Below, piece by piece: positions 1 to 7,996 of a DNA stretch of 23,738 nt. The notes beneath the pieces are model-generated. The model saw only the letters and a program-made list of their open reading frames with translations. It did no database searches and was not told where the DNA came from. The number at the start of each line of letters is the position of its first letter. The stretch's first letter is position 1. The position numbers were made by a program, and so were the translations under genes. The stretch is from an uncultured Pseudomonadota bacterium (lineage in GTDB: Bacteria > Pseudomonadota > Gammaproteobacteria > Burkholderiales > SG8-39), in the NCBI GenBank assembly GCA_903895005.1, contig CAITSH010000454.1:1-23738 (forward strand), given 5' to 3'.

Positions 1-909
1 GTCATCGCCAATCCCTCGACCATGCGCGCCGGTCTGACGCAAACCGGTCGCATCATGTTCTACAACGGCGCTGTCGATATTGGGCAAGGCTCCAATACCA
101 CGCTGTTGCAGGTATTGGCCGACGCGCTGGGCCTGCCGATGTCGACGATTGATTTTGTCATGGGCGACACCGATCTCACCGCCGATGCCGGCAAAACCTC
201 GGCGTCACGCCAAGCTTTCGTTTCGGGCAGCGCATCGCGGCTGGCCGGCGAGCAATTGCGCGCGCGCATGCTGGCGCTGGTTGAAGCAAAGGCCGACGCA
301 AGCCTTTCGTTAGAAAACGGCGAGCTTGTCGCACGGGATGCCGGCGGCGAGAAGCGCATCAAGCTGAATGAACTGCCCTGTGACGAGCGCGGCGAAGTGT
401 TGTTCGGGGAAGGCACCTTCAACCCGCCCACCGTTCCCTTGGACAAGGACGGGCAGGGCGTGCCTTACGCGACCTACGCCTTTGCAGCGCAAATGGCCGA
501 GGTCGAGGTTGATATCGAACTGGGAACGGTGAAGGTCTTGCGCATCGGCGCCGCCCATGACGTCGGTCGCGCGCTTAACCTCACGCAAGTCGAAGGCCAG
601 GTGCATGGTGGCGTCGCACAAGGGCTTGGCCTTGCACTGATGGAGGACTACCAGGCGGGCAAAACCGACAACCTGCACGACTACCTGATTCCGACCGTGG
701 GCGACATCCCGCCCATCGATGTCTTTTTGATCGAGGATCCTGAACCGCTCGGCCCGTATGGCGCCAAGGGCGTCGGCGAGCCGGCACTGATCGCGACGGC
801 GCCGGCCATCTTCGGCGCGATTCGCGACGCCACCGGCGTGATCGTGCGGCATGCGCCGGCCACACCCGACCGCCTGCGCAAACTGCTGCTGGAGAAATCA
901 CGCCCATGA
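1..909 (+). CDS. Xanthine dehydrogenase-family molybdopterin-binding subunit, C-terminal part (5' end outside window)
   Basis: The reading frame is open from base 1, so the start and about the first half of the protein lie to the left; about 302 residues remain. The family hydroxylates carbon next to ring nitrogen, with water as oxygen donor, at a Mo-pterin cytosine dinucleotide site. Visible hallmarks are a GQG turn followed by a long helix (bases 82-130), the AGKTSASR pterin-contact loop (about 190-210), and GVGEPAL near the C-terminus (769-789), whose glutamate (codon 778-780) is the expected catalytic base. The FAD and 2Fe-2S partners are not in the window and may lie upstream. The stop overlaps the next start by four bases (ATGA), implying translational coupling to the reductase-like gene. 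The family is certain. The substrate is unknown; a nicotinate-like N-heterocycle is inferred from the neighbour. Confidence 0.93.
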   Translation, partial: VIANPSTMRAGLTQTGRIMFYNGAVDIGQGSNTTLLQVLADALGLPMSTIDFVMGDTDLTADAGKTSASRQAFVSGSASRLAGEQLRARMLALVEAKADASLSLENGELVARDAGGEKRIKLNELPCDERGEVLFGEGTFNPPTVPLDKDGQGVPYATYAFAAQMAEVEVDIELGTVKVLRIGAAHDVGRALNLTQVEGQVHGGVAQGLGLALMEDYQAGKTDNLHDYLIPTVGDIPPIDVFLIEDPEPLGPYGAKGVGEPALIATAPAIFGAIRDATGVIVRHAPATPDRLRKLLLEKSRP

Positions 910-2441
910 GCACAACCCACGCCGATCCCGCGCCCGACCTGGTACCGGATGCAGCCGAGAGCGGCGCCGGGAAAATCGTCTGCAACGCCTGCCCTGTGCT
1001 GTGCAACATCACCGAGGGAAGATCCGGCGCCTGCGACCGCTACGCCAACCTTGGCGGGACGCTGACGCGCGTTGATCCGCTGGTGCTGATGCAGCGACCG
1101 GCTGGAAACGCCCGTCTGGTGCGGTTTTCCAGCGATGGCAGTTGGAGCGGCAATCCTGTCGCGCCTTCGCCGACCGATGTCTCCGAGGCGCCCGCCTGGC
1201 GCGACGATGACGGTGATTTGTTCGTTTCCGGCGTCGGTTCCGGAACCACCTACCCTGATTACAAACCCGCCCCCTTTATCGTTTCATCGAAACACCAGGG
1301 CGTCGACATGGTCACGGTGGTGACCGAGGGCATATTCAGCTACTGCAGTTTCAAGATCAAGATCGACACCGACCGCTACCTCGGTCCGGAGCAGGCGACC
1401 ATACGCGTCGGCGGCGAAGCGGTCGGGCACGTCACCACCATCGAATATGGCTCGCAGATGTTGTCAGTCGGTGGCGTTCACCACCTGACCGGCGGCAGCA
1501 AGAAGGAAGGCCGCGTCACCTGCGATGTGATGATGGCCCTGGGCAACAAGCAGGCTGTCGAATTCGATATCGAAGGCGGATCGAAGATCGTGGTTCAGGC
1601 AGGCCGTGCGCCCATCATCAACGGCGTCGAGGAACAGCGCATGCGCGTGGGCTGCGGCTCGGCCACCATCGGTATTTTCGCCAAGCAATGGGAGGGGCAT
1701 GTCGACGAGGTGGTGGTGGTCGATGACCATATCACCGGCGTGCTGTCCGAGCATCAGGCGGGCAAGTTTCTTGGCATGCGCGACGGCGGTGTCAAGGTCA
1801 TAGGCCGCAAGTCAACGCCCGGCCGTTACTTCCAGGTCGCCAACCCGGGTTCGGGTTGGGGGGGCACCGACATTACCGATCCGCTGAAAATCATCAAGAG
1901 CATAGACCCGAAAACAGCCTGGCCCGGCGAGCGCATCCTGTTTGTCTCCACCACCGGCGAGGATTGGGCTTATTTCATCCTCGATGACAAACTGCAGCCG
2001 CAAGCGGCCGAGATGCCGGCCATTATCAAGAAGGTCGTCGACCGCATCGGCGAGAACTGCGAACCGGCCTTGTGCACGGTCTTGTTCATGGGCGGGGCGG
2101 GCGGTTCTCTGCGCGCCGGGGTGACCGAAAACCCGATTGCACTGACGCGTTCCATCAAGGACGCGCTGGTGCAGGTGACCTGCGGCGGCGCACCGGCCTA
2201 TGTCTGGCCCGGCGGCGGCATCATGGTCATGACCGACGTGATGAAAATGCCCGAGGCGTCGTTCGGCTGGGTGCCGACACCGGCGATTGTCGCGCCGGTG
2301 GAATTCAGCATGAAACTGTCCGACTACGAGCGGCTGGGTGGCCATATGAACTGCGTGCAATCTCTCGAAAACGTGCTGGCTACAGCCACCCACAAGGTTA
2401 TCGATTGGGATGGTGCAAACCCATGGCCGCTGGTCAAATGA
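906..2441 (+). CDS. 6-hydroxynicotinate reductase-like Fe-S protein
   Basis: A 511-residue protein. I recognise the family as the one annotated 6-hydroxynicotinate reductase, whose characterised member (Eubacterium barkeri Hnr, EC 1.3.7.1) uses ferredoxin to reduce 6-hydroxynicotinate to the tetrahydro-oxo acid. Near the N-terminus four cysteines, C26-x2-C29-x3-C33-x9-C43 (bases 981-1034), look like a 4Fe-4S ligand set. More cysteines occur later, including GCGSAT and ENCEPALC. Glycine-rich stretches (GSGWGGTD, GGAGGS, PGGGIM) suggest nucleotide or flavin binding. There is no signal peptide, so it should be cytoplasmic. It overlaps the hydroxylase subunit by four bases and lies one base before the ApbE-like gene. 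The family call is good. The actual substrate is inferred, because proteobacterial members have largely been named by similarity. Confidence 0.78.
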   Translation: MSTTHADPAPDLVPDAAESGAGKIVCNACPVLCNITEGRSGACDRYANLGGTLTRVDPLVLMQRPAGNARLVRFSSDGSWSGNPVAPSPTDVSEAPAWRDDDGDLFVSGVGSGTTYPDYKPAPFIVSSKHQGVDMVTVVTEGIFSYCSFKIKIDTDRYLGPEQATIRVGGEAVGHVTTIEYGSQMLSVGGVHHLTGGSKKEGRVTCDVMMALGNKQAVEFDIEGGSKIVVQAGRAPIINGVEEQRMRVGCGSATIGIFAKQWEGHVDEVVVVDDHITGVLSEHQAGKFLGMRDGGVKVIGRKSTPGRYFQVANPGSGWGGTDITDPLKIIKSIDPKTAWPGERILFVSTTGEDWAYFILDDKLQPQAAEMPAIIKKVVDRIGENCEPALCTVLFMGGAGGSLRAGVTENPIALTRSIKDALVQVTCGGAPAYVWPGGGIMVMTDVMKMPEASFGWVPTPAIVAPVEFSMKLSDYERLGGHMNCVQSLENVLATATHKVIDWDGANPWPLVK

Positions 2442-2442
2442 T

Positions 2443-3276
2443 ATGAGCGGCCCGGTATTCGCGAGGCTCGACGCGCACCGCGTGCACTTCCAGCACGGGC
2501 CGATCGATCTGGTGATCGAAGCGCGGGGCGACGGGGGGGCGGTGAGTCTCGCCTTCGAGCGCGCCTGGCAGCACTTTCAAGGCGTGCTTGAAGGCTTGGT
2601 CGCCGAATTGCCGCTGTTGCGCGGTGCGGTGCAGGATGCATCCGGGACAGTTGGCCCGGTTGCGAGACGCATGCTCGCCGCCTGTTGGCCGCATCGCGCG
2701 GTATTTATCACGCCCATGGCCGCCGTGGCTGGAGCTGTTGCCGACGAAATACTAGCCGCCCTGGTACAGCAAGGCATCAGCAAGGCCTACGTCAACAACG
2801 GCGGCGACATTGCTCTGCACCTCGGACCCGGCGAGACCTTCAAGGTCGGCGTGGCTGAGGGTTTTGAACGCATGGCCGGGCATGTGACCGTTGAGTCGGG
2901 CGCGGGCATCGGCGGCATCGCCACCAGCGGCTGGCGCGGCAGGAGTTTCAGCATGGGCATCGCCGACAGCGTCACGGTGCTTGCAGCCAATGCTGCATCT
3001 GCCGACGCGGCTGCGACCGTCATTGGCAACGCCGTAAATGTCCAGGATCCGGCGATTGAGCGCCGCCCGGCGAGTGCGCTCAAGGACGATAGTGACCTTG
3101 GTGACCGTCTGGTCACCTGCGGCGTGGGGCCGCTTTCGCAAGCGCAAATCGACCGTGCATTAAACCGGGGCCAGGCCAAGGCGCTGGAACTGGTCAACGC
3201 CGGACTCATCAGCGGCGCCGCCTTGTTTTTGCAAGGCAGTGCCCGCAGGCTCGCGCCGGCGCGTGCGTGCAATTAA
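2443..3276 (+). CDS. UPF0280 family (ApbE-like) protein
   Basis: A 277-residue protein when started at ATG 2443, one base after the upstream stop. An in-frame ATG at 2410 would overlap the upstream gene by 32 bases and add an unconserved-looking leader, so I prefer 2443. UPF0280 proteins resemble ApbE, the FAD:protein FMN transferase. Visible resemblances are NNGGDIA (around 2800) and the later stretch MGIADSVTVLA with an alanine-rich helix (2952-3030), comparable to the ApbE metal/FAD region. The N-terminus begins with a typical beta strand pair (HVHF-type, IDLVIEA). There is no signal peptide, whereas many ApbE proteins are lipoproteins. It sits between the reductase-like and PF06684 genes. 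A role in covalent flavin attachment to a neighbouring enzyme is inference only. Confidence 0.8.
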   Translation: MSGPVFARLDAHRVHFQHGPIDLVIEARGDGGAVSLAFERAWQHFQGVLEGLVAELPLLRGAVQDASGTVGPVARRMLAACWPHRAVFITPMAAVAGAVADEILAALVQQGISKAYVNNGGDIALHLGPGETFKVGVAEGFERMAGHVTVESGAGIGGIATSGWRGRSFSMGIADSVTVLAANAASADAAATVIGNAVNVQDPAIERRPASALKDDSDLGDRLVTCGVGPLSQAQIDRALNRGQAKALELVNAGLISGAALFLQGSARRLAPARACN

Positions 3277-3326
3277 GACGAACCGAACGCAATTGAACTG
3301 ACGGCGGCATAAGAGGGAAGACTGAC

Positions 3327-3944
3327 ATGGCTGGTAAAAGCAAACAGAAGGTGGCGACGAAAGTGCCAAAAGTGGAAATTCGCAAAATCGTCCTGATGGT
3401 TGAGGACATCCACCACGAAGGCGGGCCGGTGAGCAAAAAGCCGCACCGTCGCGGTGCCATTGCGGTAGTCATCAAAAATCCCTATGCCGGCCGCCACGTC
3501 GCCGACATCATGCCTATGATGGACGCGATGAAGCCCATGGGGCTTGACATGGCGGACCGGCTGATTACGGCGCTGGGCGGTCCGAAAAAAATCGAAGCCT
3601 ATGGCAAGGGTGCCATCGTCGGCACGGCCGGGGAGTCGGAACACTGCGCGCTATGGCACGTGCCAGGCGGCTACGGCATGCGCGAACTCCTTAACAACTC
3701 CAAGGCGATCGTGCCCTCGGCCGGCAAGGTTGGGCCCGCCGGTACGCGCATTGACATCCCCATCCACCACCGCGAAGCGGCCTACGTCCGGAGCCATTTT
3801 GACTCTGTGGAAATGGGGGTTCCGGACGCGCCCCGGCCGGATGAAATTGTGTATATTCTGGCGATGACAACGGGGCCGCGCGTGCATGCGCGCGTTGGCG
3901 GCCTCAAGGCCTCGGACATCAAAGTGGGCGACGGACAAAAATGA
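3327..3944 (+). CDS. PF06684 'amino acid synthesis' family protein
   Basis: A 205-residue cytoplasmic protein preceded by a good ribosome site (GAGGGAAG, 3313-3320). The family name (AA_synth) rests on little direct evidence. The first 18 residues are Lys-rich and probably disordered. The core starts at about residue 19 (IRKIVLMVEDIHHEGG), where an E-D-x-H-H-E cluster is visible; a second cluster, GESEHCALWHVPGG, lies around 3630-3670, and a third, IPIHHREAAYVRSH, around 3757-3798. These His/Glu/Asp groups look like metal or acid-base residues. Its place in a catabolic operon between the reductase-like genes and the transporter argues for a catabolic step or chaperone role rather than amino-acid synthesis. 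The family is confident, the function unknown. Confidence 0.75.
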   Translation: MAGKSKQKVATKVPKVEIRKIVLMVEDIHHEGGPVSKKPHRRGAIAVVIKNPYAGRHVADIMPMMDAMKPMGLDMADRLITALGGPKKIEAYGKGAIVGTAGESEHCALWHVPGGYGMRELLNNSKAIVPSAGKVGPAGTRIDIPIHHREAAYVRSHFDSVEMGVPDAPRPDEIVYILAMTTGPRVHARVGGLKASDIKVGDGQK

Positions 3945-3968
3945 AAAAGTGAGGAACAAAGGCGGCGG

Positions 3969-3990
3969 CTGCGCCGGTTTGTGCCGGCAG
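3969..3990 (+). promoter_or_regulatory. Small hairpin in the leader of the binding-protein gene
   Basis: GCCGG (3973-3977) pairs with CCGGC (3984-3988) around a six-base loop, with a bulged outer CT/AG extension. It lies in the 99-base gap before the binding-protein gene. No T-run follows, so it is more likely a leader structure than a terminator. It could be chance in GC-rich DNA. Confidence 0.3.
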
Positions 3991-4043
3991 TTCCTGCATC
4001 CTGTGCGGTCGAATTTTGTAGTCATATTTTTCGGGAGAACGTA

Positions 4044-5255
4044 ATGAAAGCACGCAGGCAGTTTCTCGCAACAGCGGCCATCCTCGCCATTTCGGCGGGC
4101 CTTGCCTTGCCGGCAGCGGCGCAGGGCACGATCAAAATCGGCGAACTCAACAGCTATAAGGTGTTTCCGGCATTCCTCGAGCCGTACAAGCGCGGCCTCG
4201 AACTGGCCGTTGATGAGGTTAATGCTACCGGTGGCGTATTCGGACGCAAGATCGAGGTCATCTCCCGCGACGACAGCGGAACGACCGGAGATGCGGTGCG
4301 CGTCGCCGAAGAGTTGCTGTCGCGAGAAAACGTGCAATTTCTCATCGGAACATTCCCCTCTAACATCGGGCTTGCGGTCGCCGATTTCGCGAAACAGAAG
4401 AAAACCCTGTTCATCGCAGCAGAGCCGCTGACCGACAAGATCGTCTGGCAGAACGGCAACCGCTACACCTACCGTCTGCGTGCATCCACCTACATGCAGA
4501 CCGCGATGTTGATTCCGGACGCCGCCAAGCTGAAGAAAAAGCGCTGGGCCATCATTTACCCCAACTATGAGTACGGCCAGTCGGCCACGGCTGCATTCAA
4601 GGAGCTGCTCAAAAAGGCTCAGCCTGATGTTGAGTTCGTCACGGAACAGGCGGTGCCGTTGGGCAAGATCGATTCGGGCGCGGTGGCGCAGGCTATTGCC
4701 GATGCGAAGCCAGATGCGATTTTCTCCTCGCTGTTCGGCGGTGACCTGTCGCGTTTCGCGCGCGAGATCAACGTGCGCGGCCTGTTCAAGCAGACCGCGG
4801 TGTTCAACCTGCTGGCCGGCGAACCCGAGTACCTCGACCCGCTCAAGGAAGACACTCCCGAGGGCTGGTACGTGACCGGGTATCCGTGGTCAGAGATCAA
4901 CACGCCCGAACACAAGAAATTCCGTGACGCCTACCAGAAGAAGTTCAACGACTACCCACGTCTCGGTTCCATCGTCGGCTACTCGACCGTCATGACGGCC
5001 GCCGCAGCCTTGCGTGCCGCCGGCAGCGTGGATACGGAAAAACTGATTGCGGCGATGAAGGGGCTCAAGGTGGATACGCCCTTCGGCAAGATCACCTACC
5101 GCACCCAGGACAACCAGTCCACCATGGGAGCCTATGTCGGTCGTATCGGCAAGAAGGACGGCAAGGGTGTGATGCTGCCAGGATGGAGCTACCAGGACGG
5201 CGCAAAGTTCCAGCCTACCGATGCGGAAGTGAAGAAGCTTCGTCCCGCAGACTAA
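4044..5255 (+). CDS. livK: LIV-type ABC transporter periplasmic substrate-binding protein
   Basis: A 403-residue binding protein of the type I periplasmic fold (LivK/HAAT family). The start at 4044 is chosen because GGGAGA (4033-4038) sits at proper spacing and a clean signal peptide follows; an in-frame ATG at 3981 would bury the signal under 21 residues. The signal peptide begins MKARRQFLATAA and ends near LPAAAQG. The RRxFL core resembles a twin-arginine motif, so Tat export is possible. The mature part opens IKIGELNSYK, followed by GLELAVDEVNATGG and DDSGTTGDAV, the usual first-lobe ligand segments of this family. It is the first gene of the importer block and is separated from the permease by a strong hairpin. 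Relatives bind amino acids, amides and aromatic acids; an N-heterocyclic acid is inferred from context. Confidence 0.93.
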   Translation: MKARRQFLATAAILAISAGLALPAAAQGTIKIGELNSYKVFPAFLEPYKRGLELAVDEVNATGGVFGRKIEVISRDDSGTTGDAVRVAEELLSRENVQFLIGTFPSNIGLAVADFAKQKKTLFIAAEPLTDKIVWQNGNRYTYRLRASTYMQTAMLIPDAAKLKKKRWAIIYPNYEYGQSATAAFKELLKKAQPDVEFVTEQAVPLGKIDSGAVAQAIADAKPDAIFSSLFGGDLSRFAREINVRGLFKQTAVFNLLAGEPEYLDPLKEDTPEGWYVTGYPWSEINTPEHKKFRDAYQKKFNDYPRLGSIVGYSTVMTAAAALRAAGSVDTEKLIAAMKGLKVDTPFGKITYRTQDNQSTMGAYVGRIGKKDGKGVMLPGWSYQDGAKFQPTDAEVKKLRPAD

Positions 5256-5288
5256 GCTTTGCAAAACTCGCGGAGTTGACGCGGACAG

Positions 5289-5313
5289 CGCGGAACCGTA
5301 GTCCGGTTCCGCG
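5289..5313 (+). promoter_or_regulatory. Perfect 10-bp hairpin between binding protein and permease genes
   Basis: CGCGGAACCG (5289-5298) and CGGTTCCGCG (5304-5313) are perfect inverted copies around a five-base loop. No immediate T-run follows, although TTTCTTTTT occurs 22 bases on (5335-5343). Hairpins placed after binding-protein genes in ABC operons often protect the upstream mRNA or partly stop transcription, giving excess binding protein. That role here is inference. Confidence 0.6.
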
Positions 5314-5354
5314 TCTCCACGCGTCCATCCGCGGTTTCTTTTTGCGCTGAATCC

Positions 5355-7232
5355 ATGTCCAGTTTCGTCATCCAGTTTCTCAACGGCCTTGCCGGTGCGT
5401 CCACGCTGTTCCTGGTCGCGGTGGGACTGTCGCTGATTTTCGGCGTCACCCGCATCGTGAACTTCGCGCACGGCTCGCTCTACATGTTGGGCATTTACAT
5501 CGCCTACAGCCTGATTGCGAAACTGGGTGGCGGGACGCTTGGATTTTGGACCGGCATCGCGTTATCGGCGCTGGCGGTGTGCTTGCTTGGCGCGCTGATT
5601 GAAATACTGTTGTTGCGGCGTATTTACCATGCGCCCGAATTATTCCAGTTGCTGGCGACCTTTGGACTCACGCTGGTGATCAAGGATGCGGCCCTGTGGA
5701 TCTGGGGTGCGGAGGATTTGCTCGGCCCGCGTGCGCCGGGCCTGGGCGGTTCCGTGGAGGTGCTGGGCAAGCCGGTGCCGCAGTATGACTTGCTGCTAAT
5801 TTTCATCGGGCCGGTGGTTTTGGGCCTGCTGTGGCTGCTGCTCAATCGCACCCGTTGGGGCACGCTGGTGCGCGCTGCAACACAGGATCGTGACATGGTC
5901 GGTGCATTGGGCGTGAATCAGAAATGGCTGTTCACCGGCGTGTTCGCGCTCGGGTCGCTACTGGCCGGACTGGGTGGGGCCCTGCAGATACCGCGCGAAC
6001 CGGCGCAACTTTTCCTCGATATCACCTCCATCTCCGATGCCTTTGTCGTAGTTGTGGTCGGCGGCATGGGCAGCATTCCAGGGGCGTTTCTTGCGGCCCT
6101 GCTCATCGCCGAAATCAAGGCCTTGTGTATAGGCGTAGGCCAGGTCTCGCTGTTTGGCATCAGCATTTCCCTGTCCAAGCTCACGCTGGTGGTCGAATTT
6201 TTGGTCATGGCCATCGTGCTGATCGTCAGGCCGTGGGGCTTGCTGGGTAAACCCCAGTCGGTGGCGCATGTGTCCACCGCCCATGTTGAGCCGCCATTGC
6301 GACCAGCCGGGCGCAAGCTGCAATACGCAGCCTGCGGGCTGCTCGCGGTGTTGCTGGTGCTGCCGGCGGTTTCCACGCCTTACACCGTGATTCTTGCCAT
6401 AGACATCCTGGTATTCGCGCTTTTCGCTGCGAGCCTGCATTTCATGATGGGGCCTGCAGGGATGGTGTCCTTCGGCCATGCCGCCTACATGGGCCTCGGT
6501 GCCTACGGTGCTGCATTGCTGCTTAAAAAAGCCGGACTCCCGATGGAGGTTTCGCTCATTGCAGCGCCCTTGCTGGCCGGGGCAGGTGCGCTGGTCTTCG
6601 GCTGGTTTTGCGTACGGTTGTCAGGCGTGTACCTGGCTATGCTGACGCTGGCCTTCGCGCAAATCGCCTGGTCAGTGGTTTACCAGTGGGACGAATTCAC
6701 CGGTGGCTCCAACGGCATGGTTGGGGTGTGGCCGGCAGAGTGGCTGTCGGGCAAGACGACGTTTTATTACCTTGCGCTGTTGCTCTGCGGCGGCGGGGTG
6801 TGGATGTTGCGACGCATGCTGTTTTCACCCTGGGGCTATGCCTTGCGCGCGGGCCGTGACTCGCCGCTGCGCTGCGACGCCATCGGCATGGACCTCGCGC
6901 GCCTGCAATGGAGCGCCTTTGTGGTGGTGGGCATGTTCGGCGGCCTCGCCGGCGCGATCTACGCCTTTTCCAAGGGCAGCATTTCCCCTGAAACCATGAG
7001 CATCGCGCGCTCGGTCGACGGCCTTGTCATGGTGTTGCTTGGTGGTGTGCAAACCCTTTCAGGCCCGGTTGTCGGTGCAGTGGTGTTCACCTGGCTCCAG
7101 GACACCGTCGCGCGCAATACCGATTACTGGCGCGCCTTGCTTGGCATGACGATCATTGTGCTGGTACTGGCCTTTCCGCAGGGGATTGTGGGTTTTGTCC
7201 GCTCGCGCTTTGCGCACCGGGAGGACGCATGA
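5355..7232 (+). CDS. livHM: Fused LivH-LivM branched-chain-type ABC permease
   Basis: A 625-residue inner-membrane protein carrying both permease subunits of a LIV-type importer in one chain. Residues 1 to about 310 match LivH: it opens SSFVIQFLNGLAGAS, continues GLSLIFGVTRIVNFAHGSLYMLG, and has the VVVGGMGSIPGAFLAALLIA loop. From about residue 318 (base 6305) it matches LivM: LHFMMGPAGMVSFGHAAYMGLGAYG, then the ATPase-contact region LRAGRDSPLRCDAIGMDLARLQW, and VMVLLGGVQTLSGPVVGA near the end. Many hydrophobic segments are visible in each half. LivH and LivM are usually separate proteins of about 300 residues each, so the length fits a simple fusion. The stop overlaps livG by four bases. Confidence 0.93.
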   Translation: MSSFVIQFLNGLAGASTLFLVAVGLSLIFGVTRIVNFAHGSLYMLGIYIAYSLIAKLGGGTLGFWTGIALSALAVCLLGALIEILLLRRIYHAPELFQLLATFGLTLVIKDAALWIWGAEDLLGPRAPGLGGSVEVLGKPVPQYDLLLIFIGPVVLGLLWLLLNRTRWGTLVRAATQDRDMVGALGVNQKWLFTGVFALGSLLAGLGGALQIPREPAQLFLDITSISDAFVVVVVGGMGSIPGAFLAALLIAEIKALCIGVGQVSLFGISISLSKLTLVVEFLVMAIVLIVRPWGLLGKPQSVAHVSTAHVEPPLRPAGRKLQYAACGLLAVLLVLPAVSTPYTVILAIDILVFALFAASLHFMMGPAGMVSFGHAAYMGLGAYGAALLLKKAGLPMEVSLIAAPLLAGAGALVFGWFCVRLSGVYLAMLTLAFAQIAWSVVYQWDEFTGGSNGMVGVWPAEWLSGKTTFYYLALLLCGGGVWMLRRMLFSPWGYALRAGRDSPLRCDAIGMDLARLQWSAFVVVGMFGGLAGAIYAFSKGSISPETMSIARSVDGLVMVLLGGVQTLSGPVVGAVVFTWLQDTVARNTDYWRALLGMTIIVLVLAFPQGIVGFVRSRFAHREDA

Positions 7233-7996
7233 GCACGCTGCACGCAGAACGCCAAAGCATCCTGGCCGTAGAAGACCTGAAGAAATCCTTCGGGGGCGTG
7301 CAGGCGGTGCAGGGCGTCAGTTTTTCCGTGGAGCCAGGCACGTTGCTCGCGCTGATCGGCCCCAATGGTGCGGGCAAGACTACCTGCTTCAACATGCTCA
7401 ACGGCCAGCTTCGGCCGGATTCGGGCAGCGTGCGCATCGATGGCGTCGAAGTGGTGGGGAAAAAGCCGCGCGAAGTCTGGCGCATGGGGGTCGGACGTAC
7501 CTTCCAGATCACCGCGACCTTTCCTTCGATGACGGTGCGCGAGAACGTGCAAATGGCGCTGCTCTCACATCATCGCCAACTGACCAACTTTTGGGGCCGT
7601 GCTGCGACGCTGCATCGTGAGCATGCCGAAACGCTGCTCGAGCGCGTGGGCATGCTCGAGCAGGGCGAGCGGCCTTGTTCCATCCTTGCCTATGGCGACC
7701 TAAAGCGCGTTGAACTGGCTGTCGCACTGGCCAATGAACCGCGGCTGCTGCTGATGGACGAACCCACCGCCGGCATGGCGCCGCAGGAGCGAATTGCACT
7801 GATGGCGCTCACCGCTGAAATCGTGCGCGAGCGCGGCATCGCGGTACTGTTCACCGAACATGACATGGATGTCGTGTTCACGCACGCCGACCGCCTGATC
7901 GTGCTCAACCGCGGCCGCCTGATCGCGGCAGGAACGCCTGCTGAAGTCCGCGCCAACGCCGAAGTGCAGCAGGTCTATCTCGGCTCGAGACATTGA
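7229..7996 (+). CDS. livG: LIV-type ABC transporter ATP-binding protein LivG
   Basis: A 255-residue ATPase. Walker A is GPNGAGKT (residues 44-51), the Q-loop region is GVGRTFQITATFPSMTV, Walker B is LLLMDEPTAGMAP, and the switch His lies in LFTEHDMDVVF. The ABC signature region reads ILAYGDLKRVELA rather than the textbook LSGGQ, a form familiar in LivG subfamilies. The start overlaps the permease stop (ATGA), and the stop (TGATG) shares one base with livF. The protein powers import through the fused permease as a heterodimer with LivF. Confidence 0.94.
   Translation: MSTLHAERQSILAVEDLKKSFGGVQAVQGVSFSVEPGTLLALIGPNGAGKTTCFNMLNGQLRPDSGSVRIDGVEVVGKKPREVWRMGVGRTFQITATFPSMTVRENVQMALLSHHRQLTNFWGRAATLHREHAETLLERVGMLEQGERPCSILAYGDLKRVELAVALANEPRLLLMDEPTAGMAPQERIALMALTAEIVRERGIAVLFTEHDMDVVFTHADRLIVLNRGRLIAAGTPAEVRANAEVQQVYLGSRH

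Noticed and set aside
3981..4043. Upstream start for the binding protein at 3981
   Set aside because: It would place 21 residues before the signal peptide and has no ribosome site, whereas 4044 has GGGAGA at good spacing.
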